Position numbers and translations under genes: made by a program | The notes under the pieces: model-generated | The model's input: the letters and a program-made list of their open reading frames with translations, nothing else | Told to the model about the DNA's origin: nothing | The model's database searches: none | Source: an uncultured Roseburia sp. | Lineage (GTDB): Bacteria > Bacillota > Clostridia > Lachnospirales > Lachnospiraceae | NCBI GenBank assembly: GCA_947246475.1 | Contig: CAMXSH010000005.1 | Location: 19,026-83,025, forward strand | DNA: 64,000 nt | Direction: 5' to 3' | Shown: positions 25,217 to 33,974 of the stretch, piece by piece | How positions within the stretch are numbered: position 1 is the first letter of the stretch | Layout of the letters: each line of letters starts with the position of its first letter

Positions 25217-28036
25217 TTAACGGAATCCCATCTCGTATTCTCCCGATACCTCCATCGGATTATTTTCATCTTCCGCTTTTTCCACAAGCCGGAACCGCAT
25301 GGTCTTTAACTTGACTCCGCCTTGCGTAAAATGCAATCTAAGAACCCCGTATTTTGCCCCGATACAGATTCTTTTCGTTATCGTCTGCCATTGTCCTTTG
25401 GTTCCGTTAAAAGAGATCGCACCGATAGGTACGCTTTGGGCAAAAACAGTCATAGGAATCTGTGCCATCAGCTCCAGGTCGGAGCAGAATTCAAGTTCCA
25501 TTTCATAAATTCCCTGGCTTTTTACTGTTAAAGCAAATACAAAATTACTATCTTTGGATGTATCTACCTGCTCCATCGGAATCTCCGCCACACCGTTTAC
25601 CTCATAATATTCGATATCATCCACACTGAAGCTTTCTATCTCCATCGGCTGGTTTATAACCTCTACCTTGCATTCCTTTCCAGTCATCCGCAGATACGCT
25701 GGTGTTCCCATCGACTGCCTGCAGATGTTCATGGCGCTGCGCTGCAGTTCACCCTTTTTCAGATCTCCCCTCTCCAGCTCAGAGAGGGTATTATCCCCAG
25801 TGAGATTTTTATCTCCTTCCGGACAGACCATGTAAAGGTCATTCTGGGCTCTTATCATAGAGGCAAAATCATTCCCCCGTGCCGGCTCATCTCTGTCCTG
25901 GCTGCTGACCTTTGCCCACCAGTCTGTCATCACAATTCCCTCGAACCCCCATTCATCACGCAGGATCGAAGTATTGAGTTCATACCTTCCTGCCGTCCAC
26001 ACACCATTCAATGAACCATAGGTGGTCATGACCGAATCGGCGCCGCCCTCCTTTACAGCGATTTCAAATCCTTTCAGGTATATCTCCCGCAGAGCCCGCT
26101 CGGATATCACGGAATCTGACTCCGTTCTTTTTGTCTCCTGATTGTTGGCAGCAAAATGTTTCAGAGTTCCAGTAACCCCTGCCTCTTTCAGACCTCTCAC
26201 CTGAGCCGCCGCGATCTTTCCCGTCAGATAGGGATCCTCGGAAAAATACTCAAAGTTTCTTCCGTTTAGAGGATTGCGATGAATGTTCATCCCGGGTCCC
26301 AGTATATTATCGATGCGGCTGTTGATCATCTCTTTCCCGGTAAATGAATATATTTTCTGGACAAGCACTGGGTCAAAAGTGGACGCCAGCATCGTACCAT
26401 TAGGCAGGCTGAATGCCTTTATGCCGCAGTCAATACGCATCCCCGAAGGGCCGTCGGCGCAGCACACGCAGGGGATTCCCATAGCTGCCAGATGTTTTGA
26501 CACCCCTCCATAGGCAGCCGCTGTTCCAAGGGTAACTTTGGGGCTTCCCATTCCTTCTCCCCGGATGATACAAGAGAGATCTTCTTCATCAAATTGTGCC
26601 ACGAACTGTTCCATAGATATGTTTGCCTCTGCCACATCCCGCAGTTGGTATCCTCTGTCACCAGTGTAGGGTATCTCCTCCGGCAGGTGCTGCCTACGCT
26701 TGACTTGATCCACTTTTTCCCCCAGCGGTACCTCTTCATATGTCATGTGCCAGCCATCTTCTCCCTCAAACGGCGCTTCCGGCTTCATCCGCTGAAAAGG
26801 AAGTACCGGCGCCAGATTCTGGGACAGCTGCTCTAGGACCCTTATCTCTCTCAGGGAAAATACTCCCCCACAGACAGCGTCCCTGACATTTTTCCCTGCA
26901 TATACCCGGTATTCACCGGGCTCCAGCACATACGAATAAGCATGCCCCGTCGCGCCCTGATCATCATAGGAAGCAAACGTATAGGGATGAATATGGAACT
27001 TTAGTTCCTCTTTCTCTCCAGGATCAATCTGCCTGGTCTTTCCAAAATCTGCCAAAACCCTGGCGGGCTTACCTAACTTTCCCTGAGGCGCTTCCACATA
27101 GATCTGCACCACCTGCCTGCCAACCTTGTTTCCAGTATTGCGAACTGTCACTGTAAGGGTAAGCTCACCATCACTCTCGTGAAACTCATTTATCTCTTCC
27201 TGAAATTCTGTGTAGGATAAACCGTACCCAAAGGGATACATCACCTTTTCCTTCGCCACCGTCTCAAAATACCGGTACCCCACATAGATATCTTCCTGAT
27301 AATAATTTCTTATTTCATCGCCAAAATTAGCAGTAGAAGGATAATCTTCTAATCTTTCCGCTATCGTATCAGTCAGCCGCCCCGAAGGATCAATCCTGCC
27401 CGTCAGAACATCCGCCGCCCCATATCCTCCGATCATGCCACCCTGCCAGCAATACAGGAGCGCCTGGCACTGTTCCAGGCATGGATGGGACATATCTATA
27501 ATATTTCCCACATTAAAAATCACAGCCACCCGGTTAAAATATTTTGTCACCTTTTCAATCAGATCCACTTCTGTGTCCGACAGCCGGTAAGCCCCCTTTT
27601 CGTCTACATTATCCTGGTCTTCCCCCGCTGTCCTTCCGATGAGTATAAGCGCCGTATCGTTCCTCTTCTCTGCCGCTATGACCAGTTCATCACTCACTGG
27701 CATCTCGATCTGGGACCAGGGCTCGTTTGCCCAGCCCACTCCCTCATCAAAGGGATTCGTCTGTTCCCACCTGTCATAGATTTCTAGAAGCTCCTCATCC
27801 ACACAGAGAGAAGGTTCCTCCAAAAGTGCGTCCAGTATGCCCACTACTCTGGATACATTCACCATGCCTCCGGAACCGGTCCCACTCTTATAATAATGAC
27901 GCTGGATCCGTCCAAACACTGCTATTTTTTCGCCGCTTTTCAGAGGAAGTACCTCCTCAATATTTTTTAAAAGTACACAGCCCTCGGCGGATGCCTGCCT
28001 CACCGTATCCATATATTCCTTCCAATCCAGTTTCAT
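25217..28036 (-). CDS. Glycoside hydrolase family 3 enzyme with reversed domain order
   Basis: 939 aa, no signal peptide, so probably cytoplasmic. The usual GH3 C-terminal domain comes first (SAEGCVLLKNIEEVLPLKSG), then a fibronectin-III-like domain (KVGRQVVQIYVEAPQGKLGK), and only then the (beta/alpha)8 domain from about residue 500 (ADGPSGMRID; LKHFAANNQETKRTESD) with the nucleophile Asp in FEGIVMTDWW. The last ~130 residues are a beta-rich carbohydrate-binding-like domain. Reversed GH3 enzymes are known from rumen Clostridia such as Ruminococcus albus. It is most likely a beta-glucosidase or beta-xylosidase; the substrate cannot be decided from sequence. Confidence 0.9.
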   Translation of the reverse strand: MKLDWKEYMDTVRQASAEGCVLLKNIEEVLPLKSGEKIAVFGRIQRHYYKSGTGSGGMVNVSRVVGILDALLEEPSLCVDEELLEIYDRWEQTNPFDEGVGWANEPWSQIEMPVSDELVIAAEKRNDTALILIGRTAGEDQDNVDEKGAYRLSDTEVDLIEKVTKYFNRVAVIFNVGNIIDMSHPCLEQCQALLYCWQGGMIGGYGAADVLTGRIDPSGRLTDTIAERLEDYPSTANFGDEIRNYYQEDIYVGYRYFETVAKEKVMYPFGYGLSYTEFQEEINEFHESDGELTLTVTVRNTGNKVGRQVVQIYVEAPQGKLGKPARVLADFGKTRQIDPGEKEELKFHIHPYTFASYDDQGATGHAYSYVLEPGEYRVYAGKNVRDAVCGGVFSLREIRVLEQLSQNLAPVLPFQRMKPEAPFEGEDGWHMTYEEVPLGEKVDQVKRRQHLPEEIPYTGDRGYQLRDVAEANISMEQFVAQFDEEDLSCIIRGEGMGSPKVTLGTAAAYGGVSKHLAAMGIPCVCCADGPSGMRIDCGIKAFSLPNGTMLASTFDPVLVQKIYSFTGKEMINSRIDNILGPGMNIHRNPLNGRNFEYFSEDPYLTGKIAAAQVRGLKEAGVTGTLKHFAANNQETKRTESDSVISERALREIYLKGFEIAVKEGGADSVMTTYGSLNGVWTAGRYELNTSILRDEWGFEGIVMTDWWAKVSSQDRDEPARGNDFASMIRAQNDLYMVCPEGDKNLTGDNTLSELERGDLKKGELQRSAMNICRQSMGTPAYLRMTGKECKVEVINQPMEIESFSVDDIEYYEVNGVAEIPMEQVDTSKDSNFVFALTVKSQGIYEMELEFCSDLELMAQIPMTVFAQSVPIGAISFNGTKGQWQTITKRICIGAKYGVLRLHFTQGGVKLKTMRFRLVEKAEDENNPMEVSGEYEMGFR

Positions 28037-28102
28037 CCTGTTCCTCCTTCTCCCGACCCTATGGCACGATGGCGCCGCCGGGCTAAAATAAAAAGATTTC
28101 CT

Positions 28103-28130
28103 TTGACTTTTTTCTAATCAGTGATATAAT
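28103..28130 (+). promoter_or_regulatory. Promoter of tRNA-Gly
   Basis: TTGACT (28103-28108) and TATAAT (28125-28130) with 16-bp spacing, ending 8 bases before the tRNA. Confidence 0.75.
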
Positions 28131-28138
28131 AGAAGTAT

Positions 28139-28209
28139 GCAGGCATAGTTCATTGGTAGAACACCAGCTTCCCAAGCTGGGGAGGCGGGTTCGATTCCCG
28201 TTGCCTGCT
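28139..28209 (+). tRNA. tRNA-Gly (anticodon CCC)
   Basis: A complete cloverleaf can be folded: acceptor GCAGGCA/TGCCTGC, D stem GTTC/GAAC, anticodon stem CCAGC/GCTGG with loop TTCCCAA (anticodon CCC), and T arm GCGGG-TTCGATT-CCCGT. The discriminator is T. CCA is not encoded. A T-run follows directly as a terminator. Confidence 0.95.
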
Positions 28210-28243
28210 TTTTTAATGCACGTTGCAGATTCCCGCCATCGGG

Positions 28244-29581
28244 CTATTTCAAATTATATCTCCTTTTTCGGTACAAATAATATCCACCGCCGGCCAGATC
28301 TGCCAATCCCCATCCAATCGGAACAGCCAGGCAGACCCCTGTTACCCCGACCTGCGGCACTGCGGACAGCATGTATGCCAGAACCACCCTGCTGCCAAGG
28401 GAAAGCACCGTCAATATAAGAGACATCTGTGGCAGCTTGATCCCGCGGTAAAATCCATAAAAAAGAAACAACAGCCCGATTCCAAAATAGCAGGATGCTT
28501 CAATCCTCAGATATCCAATTCCCACTGAAAGTATCTCAGTCTTTTCTGCATCGATAAAGAGAGACATCAGTCTTCCGGCAAATAGATTGATCATCAGACT
28601 TATGAAGACGCAAAACAAGAAAACAAGGAAAACCGCTTTCTTCATTCCCTGCCAGATACGCTCCTTCTTTCCTGCACCATAATTCTGTGCAACATATGTA
28701 GAAAATGCATTTCCAAAATCCTGAACTGGCGAATAGGCGAATGAATCAATCTTTACGGCTGCCGCAAATGCTGCCATCACCACGGTTCCAAAACTGTTCA
28801 CCAGACCCTGTACCATCAGAATTCCAAAATTCATTACTGACTGCTGCAGGCAGGTGAGTACCGATAAGCTGGATATTTCTTTTAGAATGCCTCCGTCCCA
28901 CCGCATATGCGCTCTCTCCACCCGAAGCATGGGACATTTTTTTAAATAGTATATGAAAATCCCAGCTGCCGCTGCATACTGTGCCAGCACAGTCGCTGAC
29001 GCAGCTCCCGCCACGCCCCATCCAGTCACTAATATGAACAACAAATCCAACCCGACATTCAACAGTGCAGAAATCCCCAAGAATATAAGAGGAGTCAGAG
29101 AATTTCCCACGCTTCTCAACAGACTGGCAGCAAAATTATAGATAAAAACTGCTGGAATCCCCCAGAATATACAGATCAAATATTCTTTCATGCATCCCTG
29201 GATACCATCTGGAACTCTCATAAACCACAAAATCCCCTGAATTCCCACAAAAGACCCCGCCGTTAACAGGATCGTAAGCCCTCCAATCCCCACAAAAGAA
29301 AGAAAAACCCCTGTTTTTAAACGATCCTGCTCTCCCGCCCCGAACTGGATCGAATAAAAAGCGCTGCTTCCCATACAGAGTCCCAGCAAAACAGAAGTGA
29401 GGAAAATCATTAACGTGTAAGACGACCCCACAGCAGCCAGCGCATACTCTCCCAGGTATCTGCCCACAATTAGCGTGTCCGCAATATTATACACCTGCTG
29501 CAGAAGATTGCCGGCCATCAATGGCAGGGCGAACTTCATGATGCCACTGGTGATATCTCCCCGTGTCATATCATAACTCAA
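28244..29581 (-). CDS. MATE family multidrug/toxin exporter
   Basis: 445 aa with about twelve membrane helices. The N-terminal stretch GIMKFALPLMAGNLLQQVYN and IVGRYLGEYALAAVGSS match MATE transporters, which use Na+ or H+ gradients to export drugs or metabolites. The second half repeats the pattern (NFGILMVQGLVNSFGTVVMA). A TTG at 29581 with GGTGGA upstream is the likely start; an ATG at 29569 is the alternative. It begins right at the stop of the DUF1294 gene, so they form a two-gene unit. Confidence 0.92.
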   Translation of the reverse strand: MSYDMTRGDITSGIMKFALPLMAGNLLQQVYNIADTLIVGRYLGEYALAAVGSSYTLMIFLTSVLLGLCMGSSAFYSIQFGAGEQDRLKTGVFLSFVGIGGLTILLTAGSFVGIQGILWFMRVPDGIQGCMKEYLICIFWGIPAVFIYNFAASLLRSVGNSLTPLIFLGISALLNVGLDLLFILVTGWGVAGAASATVLAQYAAAAGIFIYYLKKCPMLRVERAHMRWDGGILKEISSLSVLTCLQQSVMNFGILMVQGLVNSFGTVVMAAFAAAVKIDSFAYSPVQDFGNAFSTYVAQNYGAGKKERIWQGMKKAVFLVFLFCVFISLMINLFAGRLMSLFIDAEKTEILSVGIGYLRIEASCYFGIGLLFLFYGFYRGIKLPQMSLILTVLSLGSRVVLAYMLSAVPQVGVTGVCLAVPIGWGLADLAGGGYYLYRKRRYNLK

Positions 29582-29851
29582 TCACATCCACCCTCTCCAA
29601 ACGACAAACAGCAACACGATCTGCATTACGAGGATTGCCGGCATTCCCCACACAAAATACCAGTGTCTGGTCTTGTGGCGAAATACTCTCATACCCAGAA
29701 TGCTTCCCACACTGCCTCCAGCCAGCGCCGCCAAAAACAGATGTGCTTCCGGTACCCTCCACTCATGCCTTTTTGCCCGTCTTTTATCAAAGCCCATCTG
29801 AAAAAAGCTAAGAACATTTATTATTATAAAACAAAACAGGATCCACTTCAT
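29582..29851 (-). CDS. DUF1294 small membrane protein
   Basis: About 89 aa. Two or three hydrophobic helices surround the conserved core FDKRRAKRHEWRVPEAHLF, then LAGGSVGSILGMRVFRHKT, typical of DUF1294. The function of the family is unknown. The ATG at 29851 has GGAG six bases upstream; an ATG at 29875 is possible. It lies immediately upstream of and coupled to the MATE exporter. Confidence 0.88.
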   Translation of the reverse strand: MKWILFCFIIINVLSFFQMGFDKRRAKRHEWRVPEAHLFLAALAGGSVGSILGMRVFRHKTRHWYFVWGMPAILVMQIVLLFVVWRGWM

Positions 29852-29982
29852 CACAATCTCCATTTCTAAATTCATACACCTTTAATTCCAACATCATTAT
29901 CCACTATCCGGCAATTTTTTTCAACCTATTTTTAATTTGGAAATATTACGGTTATTTTTTGGATATTTTTTTAGTTTTTTCT

Positions 29983-30011
29983 TGACTGGACACAGTATTT
30001 TATATATAATA
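29983..30011 (+). promoter_or_regulatory. Promoter of the HTH-Uma2 gene
   Basis: TTGACT (29983-29988) and TATAAT (30006-30011), 17-bp spacing, about 40 bases before the ATG at 30053. Confidence 0.7.
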
Positions 30012-30052
30012 TACTTAACTAATAAAAATATTCCGGGATTAGGGGTGGTCTT

Positions 30053-30814
30053 ATGACGATTGAAGAAATGAAACAAAAAAAAATAGAACGGGGATATTCC
30101 TATTCCATGATGTCTGAATTATCCGGCATCCCTCTAGGCACCATACAGAAGATTTTTTCTGGTGAAACCACCCACCCCCGCTATGACACTTTGATGGCTT
30201 TGGAAAAACTTTTTCAAGATTCGACTGCATTACAAGAAAGTTATGCATATTCCACAAAACATGCCGGAACTTACACCGTGGATGACTATCATGCATTGCC
30301 AGAGGACCAGCGCCGGGAACTCATTGATGGTACTTTTTACGATATGTCCGCCCCCTCCGTTTTGCATCAACGCATATGCGGCGAGATTTACCGCCAGTTT
30401 TCCAATTATATTCTGGAACAGGGTGGAAAGTGCCTGCCTCTGATGTCCCCACTGGATGTTCAGCTGGACCGCGACAACAGAACCATGGTGCAGCCAGATA
30501 TGGTCGTACTTTGTGAAAATCAGGACGAAAAGCTGTGCAGCTGGGGTATTTACGGAGCTCCTGATTTCGTACTAGAAGTATTATCACCTTCCACCAAAAA
30601 GAAAGACTGTTTCAAAAAACTTTCCAAATATGCCGATGCAGGCGTCTTGGAATACTGGATCCTGGATCCCTATCAGAAAAAGCTTCTCATCTACTTTTTT
30701 GAAGAGGATGTGATCTATCCCAGGATATGCGGTTTGAACCAGCCTGTTCCGGTCAATATCTATCATGGTGAGCTTTTGATCGATTTCAGCCATCTTGCTT
30801 CATGGCTTTCATAG
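30053..30814 (+). CDS. HTH domain fused to Uma2-family PD-(D/E)XK nuclease
   Basis: 253 aa. Residues 1-60 are a Cro/CI-type helix-turn-helix (YSYSMMSELSGIPLGTIQKI). Residues 80-250 are a Uma2/DUF820 restriction-endonuclease-like domain: RRELIDGTFYDMSAPS, QPDMVVLCE (Asp) and PDFVLEVLSPSTKKKD (Glu-x-Leu...Lys). The active-site residues are kept. Uma2 proteins are common in cyanobacteria and some Clostridia; their biological role is unclear. GGGGTGG precedes the ATG. The DNA-binding domain suggests self-regulation or sequence-directed action. Confidence 0.85.
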   Translation: MTIEEMKQKKIERGYSYSMMSELSGIPLGTIQKIFSGETTHPRYDTLMALEKLFQDSTALQESYAYSTKHAGTYTVDDYHALPEDQRRELIDGTFYDMSAPSVLHQRICGEIYRQFSNYILEQGGKCLPLMSPLDVQLDRDNRTMVQPDMVVLCENQDEKLCSWGIYGAPDFVLEVLSPSTKKKDCFKKLSKYADAGVLEYWILDPYQKKLLIYFFEEDVIYPRICGLNQPVPVNIYHGELLIDFSHLASWLS

Positions 30815-30916
30815 AGACATAGCTCGATGGCGCGAATTTAAACACTGTTTTGTTCTGGCCATTGAACTATATGATGATGTTGAAGTCAAAAGTTTTTTGC
30901 CCCAGTGATAAATTGA

Positions 30917-30950
30917 ACTGGCATGTTGATGTTGCCTTCAACATGCCAGT
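30917..30950. terminator. Hairpin between the Uma2 gene and the M56 gene
   Basis: ACTGGCATGTTGA and TCAACATGCCAGT form a perfect 13-bp stem around an 8-base loop. It sits between two convergent genes and could stop both, although neither side has a long T-run. Confidence 0.5.
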
Positions 30951-30955
30951 AATCA

Positions 30956-32365
30956 TTACCAATAATAGGGCTCATCGAGCGTCGTCACCAGTATCCTCCA
31001 GTCAGCAGTTGTACTTTTCCGGACAACTATAAATTCCTCCTCCCTGCTTTTCCTCCGCTGCTCTTCCTTTCCTGTCTTTTCGTTATGCTCCGTATACTCC
31101 CTCTGAATTTCCAGACTCAGTCTCCGCGCGGCCGCCCATTTACTTCCAGCCTTACTCCAGATCCCTTCAATATCAACATCATCGTCTTCCACCTCTGTTG
31201 TTTTACCACACTTTCTGACAGTCACATTTCCATGACTATTATATGAACCTCCATCCACCCTAAGACTGTTCATCCCCTCCTGGTAGTTCTGATTCCAGTA
31301 ATAGAGATATTGCCTTACTGTCTCCTCTGGAGTAAGCCCCCTTAAGTCTGCAGAAGAGGGAACAAACCCGATCATACATGCCAGAAAAAATGTAAACACC
31401 AGAACGACAATACTTGGAATCCACCGATTCCTGCTTTCGGCAATACGGCATACTCGGTAGATCAATTCCCGTTTTCCCCCACCCATAGTCGTAGCGGTAA
31501 AAAATAAGCCATTCCTTTGTTCTTTATCCGGCACCATTTCCACCAGCACCCTGCCATAACGATGTCTCTTTGCTTCACCGAGGACACGTATGGATCTTTC
31601 ATCACATGCCGTCTCTCCATCCCGCTTTGATAAAGAAGCTGCCACCCAGATCAACGGATTAAACCAGTTGCAGGCAAGCACAATACAGCGAAGATTTCCC
31701 CAAAAAAGATCTTTATGTTTTAAGTGGCAAAGTTCATGGGTAAGAACATATTCCCTTTTTTCCTCATCTTCAGCCACGGTTTCCGTCAGATAAATTCCTT
31801 TTTTTCCATTTACTTTCATGACACAGGAAGAAACAATTCCTGGGACTTTGTAAACCGGGTACTGGCAGCCTTCTACAACAATCCGGATCCGCTGTTCAAA
31901 TAACCTGTGGCGGAATGTTTCATTTACATACACAGACCAAAGATATACCACTGCAATCCCCAAGGCCCACACGAACCAGAACCAGACTGGCAGAGATATT
32001 GCCCTTAGGTCCAGGCGCACTGGTTCCACCCCTGACACCAGTTTTACATTTTCTGACTGAGCTGACTGAACCATATTCTGAATTATTTCAAAACTACTAT
32101 CTGTTAAATTTATATCTGGAATATTCTTCCGTTCCACCAAATTCCTAAATGCAGTTAAGAACGGACTGAACAGAAAGCGTATAGGAACAAGGATCCACAA
32201 CGAATACATCAATTCCCCGCGTATTTTTTTCCGGAACAAAATCCTTATAACACATAAAAACAATACCAGCACACTAATATCAATCATAGTTACTGCCATG
32301 TAATCTGTAACTGCCAGCAAATAGATGATTCCTGGTAAAAAAACAACTGCCATCAATACTTCCAT
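30956..32365 (-). CDS. BlaR1/MecR1-like M56 membrane metallopeptidase
   Basis: 469 aa. Four N-terminal membrane helices, then a cytoplasmic zinc protease loop with HELCH (in VLTHELCHLKHKDLF) and the downstream ETACDE glutamate, then a membrane helix near 325-345 and an external domain of ~120 residues. That external domain does not look like a penicillin-binding sensor; it is short and Trp/Arg rich, so the signal is probably not a beta-lactam. It follows the BlaI-type repressor gene directly, and the pair should work as a signal-triggered repressor-cleavage switch. Confidence 0.88.
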   Translation of the reverse strand: MEVLMAVVFLPGIIYLLAVTDYMAVTMIDISVLVLFLCVIRILFRKKIRGELMYSLWILVPIRFLFSPFLTAFRNLVERKNIPDINLTDSSFEIIQNMVQSAQSENVKLVSGVEPVRLDLRAISLPVWFWFVWALGIAVVYLWSVYVNETFRHRLFEQRIRIVVEGCQYPVYKVPGIVSSCVMKVNGKKGIYLTETVAEDEEKREYVLTHELCHLKHKDLFWGNLRCIVLACNWFNPLIWVAASLSKRDGETACDERSIRVLGEAKRHRYGRVLVEMVPDKEQRNGLFFTATTMGGGKRELIYRVCRIAESRNRWIPSIVVLVFTFFLACMIGFVPSSADLRGLTPEETVRQYLYYWNQNYQEGMNSLRVDGGSYNSHGNVTVRKCGKTTEVEDDDVDIEGIWSKAGSKWAAARRLSLEIQREYTEHNEKTGKEEQRRKSREEEFIVVRKSTTADWRILVTTLDEPYYW

Positions 32366-32369
32366 AGCA

Positions 32370-32750
32370 TCATCCCCCCTTTTTTTCTCCCTTTTCCAGA
32401 ATCCGAATCAGTTCCTGTCGTTCTTGTTCTGACAGGGACTCCCTCTCCACCATGGAATGCACCATCATACTTAAGCTCCCCTGGTAAACTTTTTCGAGAA
32501 AGCTCCTGGTCTCTTCCCCGCAGGCGTCCTCCCTGGAAACCAAGGGATAAAACTCCTTTGCCCTGCCATTCTGACGATAGGATAATGCTCCTTTCTTTTC
32601 TATCCGTCCAAGAAGGGTGATGACCGTATGCTTTTCCCATCCCGTATCCTCAAACAGACTTTCCGTCAGCTGACGAATCGTAAGATAGGGTGTTTCCCAC
32701 AGCCTGTCCATAATCTTCCATTCCGCATCTGACAATTTAATCTTCTTCAT
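32370..32750 (-). CDS. BlaI/MecI family transcriptional repressor
   Basis: 126 aa winged helix protein. LSDAEWKIMDRLWETPYLTI and the recognition region WEKHTVITLLGRIEKKGALS match BlaI/MecI/CopY repressors; the C-terminal helices give dimerisation. The usual BlaR1 cleavage region is in the second half. The promoter upstream holds an inverted repeat that is a good candidate for its own operator. It is cotranscribed with the M56 protease gene. Confidence 0.92.
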   Translation of the reverse strand: MKKIKLSDAEWKIMDRLWETPYLTIRQLTESLFEDTGWEKHTVITLLGRIEKKGALSYRQNGRAKEFYPLVSREDACGEETRSFLEKVYQGSLSMMVHSMVERESLSEQERQELIRILEKGEKKGG

Positions 32751-32791
32751 AAAATCCCTCCAGTTTAAAAGGTTGACATCTGTATACCTTT

Positions 32792-32820
32792 ATTATATCC
32801 ATTAGGTACACAACTGTCAA
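32792..32820 (-). promoter_or_regulatory. Promoter of the BlaI/M56 operon with overlapping dyad
   Basis: A perfect TTGACA (32815-32820) and TATAAT (32792-32797) with 17-bp spacing on the minus strand. The promoter is flanked by GGTTGACA at 32771 and TGTCAACC at 32815, and inside by GTATACC and GGTACAC, giving a broad dyad over the whole promoter. It fits a repressor dimer site blocking polymerase. Confidence 0.75.
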
Positions 32821-32835
32821 CCTTCTCTTGTTATT

Positions 32836-33351
32836 TTATTTTTTCATTTCCGCCAGTTCCTCTGAGGGATCGTAGTGCTCACTTCTCCCCTTCACAGCTA
32901 CATCTCTAACTCCTATGCGGAGTATACCTTCTTGGGTACTGATAAGCAGCTGGGCCTTTTTTAAATACCTGTTCAATCTTTCTGCAAAACTCCGCAGGCG
33001 CTCTGCATCGCTTTTCTTCAAGTTGTTCAGATCAAAATCAAAAAAGTCTGACGCCAGTATCTTTTCCTTCCCATCCTCTGTGAGAGAAAAAATTTTCCAC
33101 TGGTAATCTGCCGCTCCCTGATACATGGCAGGTTTCCAGGTCATAAGAAAGGACTTCCCACCATCCCTGTACAAATACACATTGTTCCATCCCCCATGAA
33201 CTACGTTCACTGGAAGAGACCAGATCATCTCCCCTGTCTTTCCGGAAAAAACCCGGATCGTTGGCTCATCACCAGTCCTTGGTTCTGCCGCTGCGCTCTC
33301 ATCAATCTGAATGCTCTCTGGAATGCCATCTCCAGTAAGATCTGCTTTCAT
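32836..33351 (-). CDS. VCBS/FG-GAP-like protein lacking a secretion signal (possible remnant)
   Basis: About 171 aa. The start MKADLTGDGIPESIQIDESA and IRVFSGKTGEMIWSLPVN resemble the tail domain of secreted Lachnospiraceae lipoproteins with VCBS-like repeats. Here there is no signal peptide or lipobox, so either the start of the gene is lost or the protein depends on the small frame just upstream (33376-33723), whose stop lies 24 bases before this ATG. A GTG at 33372 would extend it by seven residues. Confidence 0.5.
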   Translation of the reverse strand: MKADLTGDGIPESIQIDESAAAEPRTGDEPTIRVFSGKTGEMIWSLPVNVVHGGWNNVYLYRDGGKSFLMTWKPAMYQGAADYQWKIFSLTEDGKEKILASDFFDFDLNNLKKSDAERLRSFAERLNRYLKKAQLLISTQEGILRIGVRDVAVKGRSEHYDPSEELAEMKK

Positions 33352-33375
33352 ATAACTCAGATTCCTAATCACCGT

Positions 33376-33723
33376 TTATTTCATTATATGATAATGAAAA
33401 TGAAAATCCTTCATGCCAGGCAGCTCCTTTTGGATTTTTCGGCATACGCTGCTTACTGTCATGGGAGTTTCACATGTCCCATCATGCCGCAGACACACAA
33501 AGGAAATTTCCCCATAATCCTCTGGAATATTTTCCGTATTCTGCAGGGTGTAAACCTCATAATTATTACGTCCTTTCTCTGTTACCTGTCGGTAATAATT
33601 ATGGTGGCAGAGTTCCCCGTATCGGAACCGTTCCCTATGCTGTTCCCTTTTCGCCTTTTTCAGTATCTCCGTCAATGTATTGCCGAAATCTACAGTGAAA
33701 GAATGGGGAGAGAAATATGGCAT
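33376..33723 (-). CDS. Hypothetical protein, 115 aa
   Basis: I do not recognise this frame. It is soluble, with basic and aromatic residues (RERFRYGELCHHNYYRQVTE; EVYTLQNTENIPEDYGEISF) and no membrane segment. It ends a few bases upstream of the VCBS-like frame on the same strand, so the two may be pieces of one older gene or a small operon. No clear ribosome-binding site was seen. It may not be a functional gene. Confidence 0.35.
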   Translation of the reverse strand: MPYFSPHSFTVDFGNTLTEILKKAKREQHRERFRYGELCHHNYYRQVTEKGRNNYEVYTLQNTENIPEDYGEISFVCLRHDGTCETPMTVSSVCRKIQKELPGMKDFHFHYHIMK

Positions 33724-33833
33724 GAGGTTTGTGGAACAGGAGATTATAAATCAACATAATTCTTTTGAGCCAGATGTCAATAAATACAAAAGAGATAAAT
33801 ATAGAAGCTGAAATATCGTCACTCAAATCGTTC

Positions 33834-33862
33834 TTGAATGTGGGTACAAGATATGTTAAAAT
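33834..33862 (+). promoter_or_regulatory. Promoter of the type I toxin mRNA
   Basis: TTGAAT (33834-33839) and TAAAAT (33857-33862), 17-bp spacing. A leader of about 105 bases follows, containing a CCGGCA/TGCCGG hairpin at 33924-33947. Confidence 0.6.
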
Positions 33863-33974
33863 TCCCTTACGGAAAAGCCCTTCGACAGGGTGGTAGCCTC
33901 CCAAGCTGTCACTGTAAACTTAGCCGGCATAATCTATGATTTGCCGGACTTACACCAGACGGGAGGTGACGCTG

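Noticed and set aside
33635..33904. 89-codon minus-strand frame before the toxin locus
   Set aside because: It overlaps both the hypothetical 33376-33723 frame and the toxin promoter, and has no start signals or recognisable motifs.
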